Origin: Crotalaria pallida
Taxonomy: Eukaryota > Streptophyta > Magnoliopsida > Fabales > Fabaceae
NCBI GenBank assembly: GCA_037953625.1
Contig: CM075651.1
Location: 126,880,501-126,944,500 of the forward strand
Direction: 5' to 3'
Length of the DNA stretch: 64,000 bases
Position 1 is the stretch's first letter. Each line of letters opens with the position of its first letter. The notes below the pieces were generated by a model. It was not told where the DNA came from. It worked only from the letters and a program-made list of their open reading frames with translations, and searched no databases. Positions 45,528-55,853 of the stretch are shown piece after piece. A program made the translations under genes and the position numbers.

Positions 45528-47306
45528 ATGGGCTCTAGCAATAACTTTGGTGGAGAAGGAGCTTCAATAAACCGTCCTCCACTATTTAATGGTGAAGGAT
45601 ATGTTTATTGGAAAACTCGCATGAAAGTTTTTATTGAAGCAATTGATATGGATATTTGGGATGCAATTGAAAACGGTCCTTTCATTCCCAAAAAGAAAAT
45701 AAATGATGAAATTGTTGAAATTCCAAGGAGTAGTTGGAATGATGATGAAAAGAGAAAAGTTTCATTTGATTTAAAAGCTAAAAACATCATCTTTTCGGCC
45801 TTATCCCATGATGAATTTTATAGAGTTTCCCAATGTAAATCGGCAAAAGAAATGTGGGATACTTTGCAAGTCACACATGAGGGAACAAGTGAGGTTAGAG
45901 ATGCAAGATTGAATTCTCTAACTCACGAATATGAATTGTTCCACATGTTGCCAAATGAAACCATTAGTGACTTGCAAAGGCGATTCTCTCACATTGTTAA
46001 TCATTTGATTTCCTTGGGAAAAGTATTTCGCAATGGTGAAACTACTAACAAAATTCTAAGATGTCTTGATAGGAGTTGGCAACCCAAGGTAACCGCCATC
46101 AAGGAATCTAGAGACATAAATAGCATGGACTTAGCCACTTTGTTTGGCAAACTCCAAGAGCATGAGATGGAGCTTACAAGACTTGGGATGCATGAGGAAT
46201 CGGACAAAAAGAAAAAGGGCATAGCACTCAAAGCTTCAACTAAAGCTACAAAAGAAGTTGAAGAATGCTCTACAAGTGGAGATTCCGATGGTGAACCAAA
46301 TCAAGAAGAATTTGGGATGTTTGTGAAAAGATTCAACAAATTTTTCAAAGGGAAGAAAGGTGGATCTTCATCCAATTTCAAGAGAACCAAAGACTCCAAA
46401 CAAAGAGAAAAGAGTACCAATGATGGAGTTAAGTGTCATGAATGTGGAGGGGTTGGTCACATAAGAATGGAATGTGCCACATTCTTGAAGAAGAATGACA
46501 AGAAGACCCAAGAGACCAAAGGGAAGCGTGCATACATTGTTTGGGATGCACCGGATAAGAGCAATGAATCATCTTCAAGTAGCTCCGGTGATGAAAATGC
46601 AAACCTTTGTCTCATGGCCAAGAACAATCATGAGTCCTCATCAAGAGCTAATCATGGCATGAGTGAAAGTGATGATGAGGTAACCTCTAGTTCTTCTTGT
46701 TCCTCTTCAAACTCCATTTCATATGATGATTTGCAAGAAGCCTACAATGAAATGTTAATTCAATTTAAAAGGCTTGCTAAAATTAATAAGGAAAAAGGAA
46801 AGAAAATTTTGGAGTTTCAACATGAAATTGATGAATTGCAAAAATCTATAAATGAGTTGAAACTTCAAAATGAATCCTTGGAACTTATTAATTCTAGTCA
46901 TCAAAGTGATTGTGCAAATCATGAGGAGATTATCACTCCATGTGAGAGATGTGATGAACTTGAAAAAGAAGTGAAAGAATTGAAAAACAAACTCACAATC
47001 TCACATAGTGATAGAAACCTCAACTGGTTGTTGAACTCTCAAAGACATAATCACAACAAAACCGGTTTAGGATATGTTCATAAAAAGGACAAAAAGTACA
47101 AGGTGGTTGGAACATTTTCTAAGAAAAACTCATCAAAGAGACCAACTTGTACTTATTGTGGAAAAGTTGGACATATCAACATTGAGTGCCATATTAAGAA
47201 GTTTGAAATGAATAAGGGCACTTATATGTGGATTAAGAAGGGAGAAAGTCCCAACACTAACCCTAAGGGACCCAACATTGTTTGGGTACCCAACATGAAA
47301 AGGTGA
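45528..47306 (+). CDS. gag: Copia gag, copy 2
   Basis: Same architecture and start as copy 1. Visible residue differences are Ser for Arg near the start (MGSSNN), Asn for Lys just before the first CCHC knuckle, and Asp for Glu in the linker after it. Both CCHC knuckles are intact. The frame ends TGA and pol again follows in the +1 frame. Confidence 0.9.
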   Translation: MGSSNNFGGEGASINRPPLFNGEGYVYWKTRMKVFIEAIDMDIWDAIENGPFIPKKKINDEIVEIPRSSWNDDEKRKVSFDLKAKNIIFSALSHDEFYRVSQCKSAKEMWDTLQVTHEGTSEVRDARLNSLTHEYELFHMLPNETISDLQRRFSHIVNHLISLGKVFRNGETTNKILRCLDRSWQPKVTAIKESRDINSMDLATLFGKLQEHEMELTRLGMHEESDKKKKGIALKASTKATKEVEECSTSGDSDGEPNQEEFGMFVKRFNKFFKGKKGGSSSNFKRTKDSKQREKSTNDGVKCHECGGVGHIRMECATFLKKNDKKTQETKGKRAYIVWDAPDKSNESSSSSSGDENANLCLMAKNNHESSSRANHGMSESDDEVTSSSSCSSSNSISYDDLQEAYNEMLIQFKRLAKINKEKGKKILEFQHEIDELQKSINELKLQNESLELINSSHQSDCANHEEIITPCERCDELEKEVKELKNKLTISHSDRNLNWLLNSQRHNHNKTGLGYVHKKDKKYKVVGTFSKKNSSKRPTCTYCGKVGHINIECHIKKFEMNKGTYMWIKKGESPNTNPKGPNIVWVPNMKR

Positions 47307-47319
47307 TTTCATTTTGTAG

Positions 47320-48387
47320 GTGTGTCTTCGAACGGGAAAACAATTGTGGTATCTTGATAGTGGATGTTCGAAGCACATGACGGGAGATAAGCGGCACTTC
47401 ATTGAGCCTACTCCAAAGGAAAAGGGTTATGTCACTTATGGGGACAACAACAAAGGCAAAATCCTTGGTATTGGTAAAATCGGAAACTCTTCAAACTTGA
47501 TTATTGATAATGTGCTCTATGTTCAAGGATTAGAACATAATCTCTTGAGCATAAGCCAATTATGTGATGTTGGTAATCATGTAGTTTTTACCTCTACCCA
47601 TTGCCTCATTAAAAGTGACAAAGATGAATCAATCAAATTTGTTGGTAGAAGGTCAAATAATACTTACTTAGTTGATTTGAACAAAGTCACTTCTTTGGTC
47701 TCTACTTGTTTAGTGAGCAAAGAAAATGACACTTGGTTATGGCATCGTAGGACCGCTCATATTAATGTAAACCAATTGAAGAAAATACAATCTAAAGATC
47801 TAGTAGTTGGTTTACCAAAGCTAAATTTTTCTATTGAAGGTGTTTGTTCTCCTTGCAAGAAATGTAAACAAACTAAAAACACCTTTGGATCAAAAATGAT
47901 GATGTCCACATCAAGGCCATTAGAAATGCTTCATATGGACTTGTTTGGACCATCACAAGTAAAAAGCTTTGGTGGCAACTATTATGCATTGGTGATTGTT
48001 GATGACTTCTCTAGGTTTACTTGGACTTTATTTTTAACTACTAAGAGTGAGACCTACAAATCTTTTAAACATCATGTCAAACTTTTGCAAAACCAAGTAA
48101 ATCAAAAAGTAATTATTATTCGAACCGATCATGGTGGTGAATTCGAAAACCACAAATTTGATAGATTTTGTGCTAAAAATGGTATTGAGCATCAATTCTC
48201 CGCACCAAGGACTCCGGAACAAAACGGAGTGGTAGAGCGGAAAAATAGGGTGCTAGAGGAACTTGCTAGAACCATGTTAAATGATTCTCAAGTACCTCAA
48301 TATTTTTGGGCCGATGCCGTCAATACGGCTTGTTATGTTTTAAATCGTATTTTGATAAGGCCCTCTTTGGATAAAACCCCCCTATGA
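47320..48387 (+). CDS. pol: Copia pol part 1 (protease-integrase), copy 2
   Basis: Identical in translation to copy 1: DSG protease motif, HHCC finger and D-D-35-E integrase triad all present. It ends at the same TGA after the six-C run (48385-48387). Since both copies share the break, it predates the tandem duplication or is inherent to the source element. Confidence 0.9.
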   Translation: MCLRTGKQLWYLDSGCSKHMTGDKRHFIEPTPKEKGYVTYGDNNKGKILGIGKIGNSSNLIIDNVLYVQGLEHNLLSISQLCDVGNHVVFTSTHCLIKSDKDESIKFVGRRSNNTYLVDLNKVTSLVSTCLVSKENDTWLWHRRTAHINVNQLKKIQSKDLVVGLPKLNFSIEGVCSPCKKCKQTKNTFGSKMMMSTSRPLEMLHMDLFGPSQVKSFGGNYYALVIVDDFSRFTWTLFLTTKSETYKSFKHHVKLLQNQVNQKVIIIRTDHGGEFENHKFDRFCAKNGIEHQFSAPRTPEQNGVVERKNRVLEELARTMLNDSQVPQYFWADAVNTACYVLNRILIRPSLDKTPL

Positions 48388-50380
48388 ACTTTACAAGGGA
48401 AGAAAGCCAAATATATCTCATTTTCATGTCTTCGGATGCCAAGTTTTTGTTTTAAATAATGGAAAAGAACACCTTGGCAAGTTTGATTCCAAATCCGATG
48501 AAGGCATATTTTTAGGCTATTCTTCTCATAGTAAAGCTTATAGAATTTTCAATAAAAGAACTTTAACTATTGAGGAATCAATTCATGTGGTTTTTAATGA
48601 GTCTTCAAAAGAAGATAGTGTTTTATGTGATGCTAGTGAAGATGGCATTGTCTTTTCAAAAGAAGAAAAAGAGAGAGAGAATTCAAAAATTGATGAAGGA
48701 GAAGTAAGGGAAGAACTTCCTCCAACTTGGAAATCGGTCAAGGCTCATCCTATAGACAAAGTCATAGGAGATATGTCAAAGGGAGTACTTACTCGTAGGT
48801 CTATTCAAAACATTTGCCACTATGTCTCATTTGTTTCTCAAATTGAACCTGATTCAATTAAAAAGGCCATTGAGGATGATCATTGGGTTCTTGCTATGCA
48901 AGAAGAATTAAACCAATTTGAAAGAAATGAAGTTTGGGATCTAGTCCCTAAACCCGATGATCATACCATAATTGGTACTAAATGGATTTATAGAAACAAA
49001 CTTGATGAATCCGGGTTGATTATAAGAAACAAAGCTAGACTAGTAGCTCAAGGGTACAACCAAGAGGAAGGTATCGATTATGATGAGACCTTTGCTCCGG
49101 TTGCACGTCTTGAAGCAATCCGAATTTTACTTGCTTATGCTTCAATCATGAAATTCACTTTATATCAAATGGATGTTAAAAGTGCTTTCTTGAATGGGTT
49201 TATAAATGAAGAAGTGTATGTCAAACAACCCCCCGGTTTTGAAAATAGTGAATTTCCAAACCATGTTTATAAATTGAAAAAGGCACTCTATGGATTGAAA
49301 CAAGCTCCTAGAGCTTGGTATGATCGATTGAGTTCCTTTCTATTAGAAAACAAGTTTCAAAGAGGGAAGGTTGATAATACATTATTTATTTATAAAACCA
49401 AGGATGACATTTTGTTAGTACAAATCTATGTTGATGATATCATTTTCGGTGCTACTAACGTGTCTCTTTGTAGAAAGTTTTCAAATTTGATGAAAAAGGA
49501 ATTTGAAATGTCAATGATGGGAGAACTCAAGTTCTTCCTAGGCTTACAAATAAAGCAAGTCAAGGAGGGGATATTTGTGCATCAAGGGAAATATTGCAAA
49601 GAGCTCCTTGAAAAATTCGGATTGGACAAGTGCAAGGAAGCCTACACTCCAATGAGCACATCATGCTACCTAGACAAGGATGAACAAGGTACACCGGTTG
49701 ATGTTAGTAAGTATAGGGGTATGATAGGTAGTCTCCTATATCTCACTGCATCTAGACCGGATATTATGTTTAGTGTATGCATGTGTGCTAGATTTCAAGC
49801 TAATCCTAAAGAATCTCACCTATCCGCAGTTAAACATATATTTAAGTATCTAAAAGGAACAATTAACACTGGTTTATGGTATCCTGCTGATGCCAATCTT
49901 TGTTTAGTTGGTTACTCGGATTCTGACTTCGCGGGATGCAAGCTTGATCGCAAAAGCACCAGTGGTACTTGCCATTTCTTGGGAAGTTCATTGGTGTCAT
50001 GGTTTTCTAAAAAGCAAGCTTGTGTCGCTCTTTCTACCGCCGAAGCGGAATATATCGCAGCCGGTAGTTGTTGTGCTCAACTGTTATGGATGAAACAACA
50101 ATTATCGGATTTTGGTTTGAAACTTGAAAATATTCCGATTAGATGCGATAACACGAGTGCAATCAATTTGACTAAGAATCCGGTGTATCACTCAAGAACT
50201 AAACACATTGAAATAAGACATCATTTTTTAAGAGATCATGTACAAAAGGGTGATTGCACAATTGAATTTGTTAGTACCACAAATCAATTAGCCGACATTT
50301 TTACAAAACCTCTACCAAGGGACACCTTTTATCATATTAGGAGAGAACTTGGTATTTTAGATGAAGCTAATATAGGCTAA
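48383..50380 (+). CDS. pol: Copia pol part 2 (RT-RNase H), copy 2, open
   Basis: Open through the end of the integrase, reverse transcriptase (YVDD near 49431) and RNase H to TAA at 50378-50380. Starts in the frame that follows the C-run; the first ATG in frame is 48587, but the true product would be a frameshift continuation of part 1. Ends QLADIFTKPLPRDTFYHIRR, the normal Copia C-terminus. This is the undamaged version of the region that carries a stop and a base loss in copy 1. Confidence 0.9.
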   Translation, partial: YELYKGRKPNISHFHVFGCQVFVLNNGKEHLGKFDSKSDEGIFLGYSSHSKAYRIFNKRTLTIEESIHVVFNESSKEDSVLCDASEDGIVFSKEEKERENSKIDEGEVREELPPTWKSVKAHPIDKVIGDMSKGVLTRRSIQNICHYVSFVSQIEPDSIKKAIEDDHWVLAMQEELNQFERNEVWDLVPKPDDHTIIGTKWIYRNKLDESGLIIRNKARLVAQGYNQEEGIDYDETFAPVARLEAIRILLAYASIMKFTLYQMDVKSAFLNGFINEEVYVKQPPGFENSEFPNHVYKLKKALYGLKQAPRAWYDRLSSFLLENKFQRGKVDNTLFIYKTKDDILLVQIYVDDIIFGATNVSLCRKFSNLMKKEFEMSMMGELKFFLGLQIKQVKEGIFVHQGKYCKELLEKFGLDKCKEAYTPMSTSCYLDKDEQGTPVDVSKYRGMIGSLLYLTASRPDIMFSVCMCARFQANPKESHLSAVKHIFKYLKGTINTGLWYPADANLCLVGYSDSDFAGCKLDRKSTSGTCHFLGSSLVSWFSKKQACVALSTAEAEYIAAGSCCAQLLWMKQQLSDFGLKLENIPIRCDNTSAINLTKNPVYHSRTKHIEIRHHFLRDHVQKGDCTIEFVSTTNQLADIFTKPLPRDTFYHIRRELGILDEANIG

Positions 50381-51243
50381 TTGCATTGTGTGTCATTTTT
50401 GGAAAATCACCATATTAGTCTTACTCTAATGTGTTATTGATTCTTAGTTAAATTGTCCTTGATGATATTTGAAATTGTATATGTTAATTGTGTGTGATTC
50501 TGTACTGTATTCCAAGTTGGTAGTGAAGCATTTGTGTTTGATTTGTGTTTGGTCTTTTAAAACTGAGTTTTTACTTTCTGTTCTGTCAAAATACTCGAGT
50601 TTTTCCAAAAACACTCGAGTATTTTAATTCAAAATTAAATCAGTTTTAAATTGAAAAAGTTTTTAATCAGGGTCTGATAAAAATACTCGAGTGTTTCTCA
50701 AAACACTCGAGTCTTTATTAAAATACTCGAGTGTTTTTCAAAACACTCGAGTCTTTCGAAACCCCCAATTTTTGAACTTTCAGACCAAACTCGAGTATTT
50801 TCCAAAAACTCGAGTATTTTGCGTTTTCCTGAAAATTGAACTTTCGGACCAAAGTCGAGTTTTTCAATTTTTACTCGAGTTTTCTGGGGAAATCTGGGCT
50901 GAGTCATGAACGACTCGAGTATATTCTCAAACACTCGAGTATTTTGTAACGAACAACTCGAGTTTTGTTGAATATACTCGAGTATTTTGGCGAGTTTATG
51001 TATTCTCCAGCCCCCACAAACTCGAGTTTCACGAACCCCTTTCTCTTCTCTCTCGGTTTTCTCATATCTCTCTCCTCAAAACTCCGTTTTTACTCAAATT
51101 TTTGCCAAATCTTACTAGTTTTACATCCTCTAATCACTTTTCTACCATTATTTCAACAAATTTCAACACTTTTCAACCTCAAATCCGTCACCCCCTTTTA
51201 AAACCCTAATTTCAAAAACTCCTATTTTCACATCAATTCATCT
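50381..51243 (+). other. Copia pol-ORF3 spacer with ACTCGAGT clusters, copy 2
   Basis: Same palindrome clusters as copy 1 (50590-51027) without the solo LTR, giving the empty site for that insertion (acgaa near 51032). A pyrimidine-rich leader (51036-51243) precedes ORF3. Confidence 0.85.
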
Positions 51244-52527
51244 ATGGCTTCTTCATCTGGCAAAGGAACGAGAGTATGGATTGCTGACTCATCTTCCGAG
51301 GAGGAAATTTCCGACTACTATCAAGAGGATGAACGCTTGGAAAGGATGGAAGGCTTTGCCACCAGAGAATTCGGAGTAATCACATGGATCAATAGTACTT
51401 TCCTTGAGAGTAAGGGTTTCCATTTTGTTACTAACCTTAGATATCAGAAACTGATTCAATTTCTGGAATTTCATGGACCTATATATCCTAGGTTAGTTAG
51501 AACATTCTATGCAAACCTTAGGCTAAAGGACAATGTCATAGAAACAATGGTTGAGGGTGTTCGATTCAAAATTAGAGCTAAGGATCTTTTTGTTGCTTTT
51601 GGGACAACACGTCACGGGGACAATTCTCTAAAGGCCGATGCGGACGGCATTTTTCAAAGTTGTTTGCGCCCCGGTCGTGTATGGACCGAAGGAGTTAAGC
51701 ATTCCTCATATATGACTGTCCAATCTAGGGTGTTGCATTATATTGTTTGTCATCAATTAGTGCCTCAAACCTCACCCAATTATGCCAAACCCACAAACAA
51801 TGAACTTAGGCTTCTTAGTGCCATCCTGAACAATGAGAAGCTGAACTGGAGTCGCATAATTTTGGATAGAATGCTCCTTGCTGCTAAGTCTAAACACCCA
51901 AAAACCCTGCCCTATGCCATGCATGTTTGTTATCTGTTGAGTTACTTCAAGGTGTCTATCCCACGCAATGAAGAGAAAAAGACTCTTCATGTGAACCAAC
52001 ATTGCCTCAACAAAGGCACCTTGAGTCACCAGGACATGGCATTCCATGAACCCTCTGGCCAATACTTGTACCGATCTGATATTGCTGAGCTAGAGAGGGT
52101 TGCAAATGTGGCAGCTCAACAAGGGATGGATGCCCATCAGATGGAAGAGGAAGCTGCTGCATTTGCCCAGGCTGAAGAAGGGGATCCTATTGATCAGATT
52201 AACTTTGATGACTTCGCTGGATCTCAATCTGGGTTTGACAACTCGGGCTGGAGAGAGAATGTGATCACACGTCTGGACACTTTAGATGGGAGAATGGACT
52301 CCCTTGTGCATGCTATGGACGCCCAGCGTGATGATTTTGTTAGCCTAGACACTAGGATGAGTGCAGAGTCTGCCATGTTTTATTCTCATTTGGATCAGCA
52401 CTCGGCCCAGATTAATGCCCGCCTGGACCAGCAGTCAGGGGAGATGCACCGCCGGTTTGATGAGATGATGGCGGCCTTCTCTCGATTTTATCCTCCTCCA
52501 GATGATCCAGCTCCTTCCATGTTTTGA
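51244..52527 (+). CDS. Copia third ORF, copy 2
   Basis: 427 residues, differing from copy 1 by Thr for Lys at residue 9 (GKGT rather than GKGK); all other residues appear identical. Core domain, coiled-coil-like C-terminus and Pro-rich end are as described for copy 1. Function unknown. Confidence 0.8.
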   Translation: MASSSGKGTRVWIADSSSEEEISDYYQEDERLERMEGFATREFGVITWINSTFLESKGFHFVTNLRYQKLIQFLEFHGPIYPRLVRTFYANLRLKDNVIETMVEGVRFKIRAKDLFVAFGTTRHGDNSLKADADGIFQSCLRPGRVWTEGVKHSSYMTVQSRVLHYIVCHQLVPQTSPNYAKPTNNELRLLSAILNNEKLNWSRIILDRMLLAAKSKHPKTLPYAMHVCYLLSYFKVSIPRNEEKKTLHVNQHCLNKGTLSHQDMAFHEPSGQYLYRSDIAELERVANVAAQQGMDAHQMEEEAAAFAQAEEGDPIDQINFDDFAGSQSGFDNSGWRENVITRLDTLDGRMDSLVHAMDAQRDDFVSLDTRMSAESAMFYSHLDQHSAQINARLDQQSGEMHRRFDEMMAAFSRFYPPPDDPAPSMF

Positions 52528-53112
52528 TGCTGCTGCTTATGGATTTTCTATTTTAGTTTTCATTATGTTTTCATCATGTTGGTCTTTGTTACATTTTCTG
52601 TATTTTGAGACCTTGGTGTTTTGAGACTTTGGGTTTATTATTGCACCTTTGATTTGGACCTTTTATGATGTTTTTATGTTAATGAATTTGGTCTTCATTA
52701 TGATGTTTGTGCAACGCTTCAGGGGGAGCTCTTTATCGTTATTATATCTCCGTTTTATTTGCATAATTGGTTATGGGGTTTTCCGATTATGCACCTCTCA
52801 TCCCGTGATCTTTTTCTAAATTGTTACATCTTTTTGGCGTATGACAAAAAGGGGGAGAGATATTACACTTGTCTTGTCTTGATATTGTTGCACCTAAAAT
52901 CTCTAATTATGGTATATACTCTGATAATTGTTAAATTCTCTAATACCATAGGCTTGGTGCTAAAATTAAATTGTCATAACATCTTGCTCAAGCTGAATTT
53001 TTAGATAGGTGAAAAGTATCATATAGTGAGGGGGAGTTGCATCTCCAAGTGGATCAAGCTTAACAAATGGATCAAGTGTTAATTATTTTGTCATCACCAA
53101 AAAGGGGGAGAT
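52528..53112 (+). other. Copia 3' region with several polypurine tracts, copy 2
   Basis: Same GGGGGAG tracts as copy 1; the last (about 53099-53111) abuts the third LTR. Confidence 0.8.
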
Positions 53113-54685
53113 TGTGAATTCAATGCTCCTAATTATGTGGATTATGTTTTGATGATGACAAAATAATTAACAAATCATGCCTTGAAGATATTGCAACATC
53201 AACATCAACAAGAAATCAAGAAAACAAAACAAGTGCCCAATCATTCTCAATCAAATATTAATTGTAAATTTCTAATTTATGTTGAGAGTGGTTGAGAGTG
53301 GGTAGAAATAGTTAGTCTCTTCTAGGAATAAATTTTTATATGATTATTAAGTTGAGATTGACCAAAATTAATACTTGAGAAGAAAAATAAAATTGAAAAA
53401 TAATTTTTCCCACATCTGATCAAAATACTCGAGTATTTTGAGAAAGACTCGAGTATATACTCGAGTATTTATAGAAAAACTCGAGTATTTGTGCCAGGTC
53501 AGCAATTATGACCGTTAGTCTTGTTCGTGCACCAATTCACTCGTGACCGACCAAAAAGACTCGAGTTTTTACCAAAACACTCGAGTATTTTTGTCCAGTC
53601 AGCAAAAATGAACGTTGGAGAAACTCAAAAACCCAATTGAGGGCATTTGAGTCTCATCCAACCAAAGAGAGCAATTCAGAACCTTATTGTAAAATTTCTC
53701 TTTGAATTTGTGCAAGAACAAACAAGACAACAAGATCATATTGATTCAAGCTTTCTTAATTTCCTCTTCTCAAGTGTTAATTCCCAAAAAGCTCAACTTC
53801 TCACTCATATTGTCATTTTATTCCAAGTTGAGTTTTAGGCCTCAATTCTTACATTGAGCTGTGCTTATTTGTGCTAATCCATTGTGAGATTAGTAATACA
53901 CATACAAAAAGCTTGATTATTCAAAGTCTTGGATTGTTCCCAAGCAAACCCTAAGTGGCTTAGGGTGTTGGAAGTCTTGAGAGGTTCTCAAGCACAAGAC
54001 TAGGAGGTTCCTAGCCCGGTGGAGTTTCTTGAAGGGAGTTCAAGGAAGCTTTGTGAAGAGTTCTTCAATCACCGGAATCAAATTGGGGTAGAAATCAAGA
54101 GTTTGGTACACTCTTGAAAGGGTTAGGTTGAGTGAGGCCATTCTCAAGCAATCCTTTGTAATTTCTAACAATTTGATTATTAGTAGAAACTCCTAAGTGA
54201 TTAGGAGGACTGGATGTAGCTCATTGTTGGAGTGAACCAGGATAAAATTGCTTGAGTGTTGGTTTATTGCTTTTAATCTACTTTCTAGCTCAATAGACTT
54301 AAGTCATTTCAATCAATTAGGATTTATACAATTAGGTAGCAAGTTCAAGGAATCTTTGTGTTAAAAGTTATTTAGATTACTTGCTATTCTGTTGGATAAG
54401 TTCCTGTTTATTATTGAATTGATTTGAGTTAAATTGCTGAATTTTCGTTTCTGGTTTTTCTGCTATCTGATAGTAAAAACTCGAGTATTTCAGAAAAGAC
54501 TCGAGTTGTTCATCCTGAAAAACTCGAGTATTTCACAAAAGACTCGAGTCTTTTGTTTCTGATTCCAGAAAATTCAGTCTAAGCTCCATTCTTCAATTAT
54601 CAATCGAAATATTTGGTATTAGTGCTTCAAAATACTATTCACCCCCCCTCTAGTATTTGCTTAGCCCGCTTGTTGGTTTCCAACA
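53113..54685 (+). repeat. Third LTR of the Copia array
   Basis: 1573 bp; seven C in the homopolymer run. Ends TTCCAACA directly before the tagca duplication, after which the split inverted-repeat arm resumes. Confidence 0.95.
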
Positions 54686-55215
54686 TAGCAGTCTAGCTAT
54701 CTTTGCTCGCACAGAATCCTCTACTCTAGGGAAATAAAAGTAATAACTGAAATTTTCTTAGCCACTCATCTGAATAACTGTGTTCTTTAAGATTAAATGC
54801 CTTGTCTGCAATTCTAAAATAAGTTAAAAAGAATAATGCTAAACGCACAATTCTCAGGTGTGCATCACTCATAACAAAGTGAGGTAGAATAACCAAAGTG
54901 CATGATAATATCAGGCTATGATTAGATGTAATATCTCATTTGCAACAACCTATTGTAAAAGAAAATAGTATGAGTCAAAATCCAACAGTGACAAGAAAAA
55001 GAGAAGTTGAACCTCCAGATAATAGACAACAGAAGTAATGCATAACTTGCCAAACGCATGAGTTGAGTTCAACATTTAAAATAGATCCACTAGAATGTTG
55101 GCAGTCATACAATAAAAGTCCTAAATTAATAATTTCATATCATAAGTAGCAACATTGTAAATATTGCCCCCTTCTCTATTACTAAAGCACTACTTAAATT
55201 AATCAAAGAAAAAGG

Positions 55216-55464
55216 TTGAGAGTATTTGACCAACAAAAGAAACAGAAAGAAGTATCTCTCCTTGGTGATGAATTTAATCTATGGCAAATTGATATTAAAA
55301 ATATCCACTCTAACATAACAGAAGGCTACGGTGATTTTGGAACATCCAAGATAGAAATGCAGTTTCATGAAGTAAAACGACTTGAGATGTTCCTGTTGCA
55401 AGAAGGAATGATATTACAGAGCCAGGATGACTATGAAAGACATGTTATGGCCCACTGTTTTTAA
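55216..55464 (+). pseudogene. 82-codon ORF in the right arm, unknown origin
   Basis: Inverted partner of 31880-32128, open over the full length and differing by one residue. Same caveats: parent gene not recognised, probably a captured exon. Confidence 0.4.
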
Positions 55465-55853
55465 TATGCTATGGACAACTTTGATGTTCTAAAGAAATAG
55501 CATTGGCTTATGCATTCACTCACCAGGTTTCCTATCTCTCTATTGAATTTCCAAGAGAAGAATGGATGATAAATTTTATGTGAAATTGATTTTTTTTTGG
55601 AAAATTGCCTTAGTTTGTGTTATTTTACATCGCATACAAATAATTAGGCATTATCATAATCACCATCACAAGTCATTATTCATAATCATAATAACCATTA
55701 CAATCATAAATCCGGGGAGGAAGAACATGAACAAGAACATAATGAAATTCATGAGATTGATACCTTGAACAATTTGATTGGAGGCACCGTTGAAGAATTG
55801 GGGATTTAGGGTTTGTAGATGGTTGAGAGAGGAAGGCTCGCATAGGCGCGACG

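Larger units (their letters stand above)
33602..54685 (+). mobile_element. Tandem SIRE-like Copia retrotransposon: three LTRs, two internal regions
   Basis: The order is LTR (33602-35176), internal (35177-43883), LTR (43884-45457), internal (45458-53112), LTR (53113-54685). A single target duplication, tagca, lies at 33597-33601 and 54686-54690, and none flanks the middle LTR. Each internal region has a Met-tRNA primer site, gag, pol in Copia order (protease, integrase, RT, RNase H), a spacer and a third ORF. The internal copies differ at roughly ten positions by eye plus one solo-LTR insertion, so the duplication is very recent. Confidence 0.9.

Noticed and set aside
33914..54553. ACTCGAGT clusters as a CRISPR or operator array
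   Set aside because: Spacing is irregular and the motif lies in LTRs and spacers of retrotransposons; reported as a transposon feature instead.
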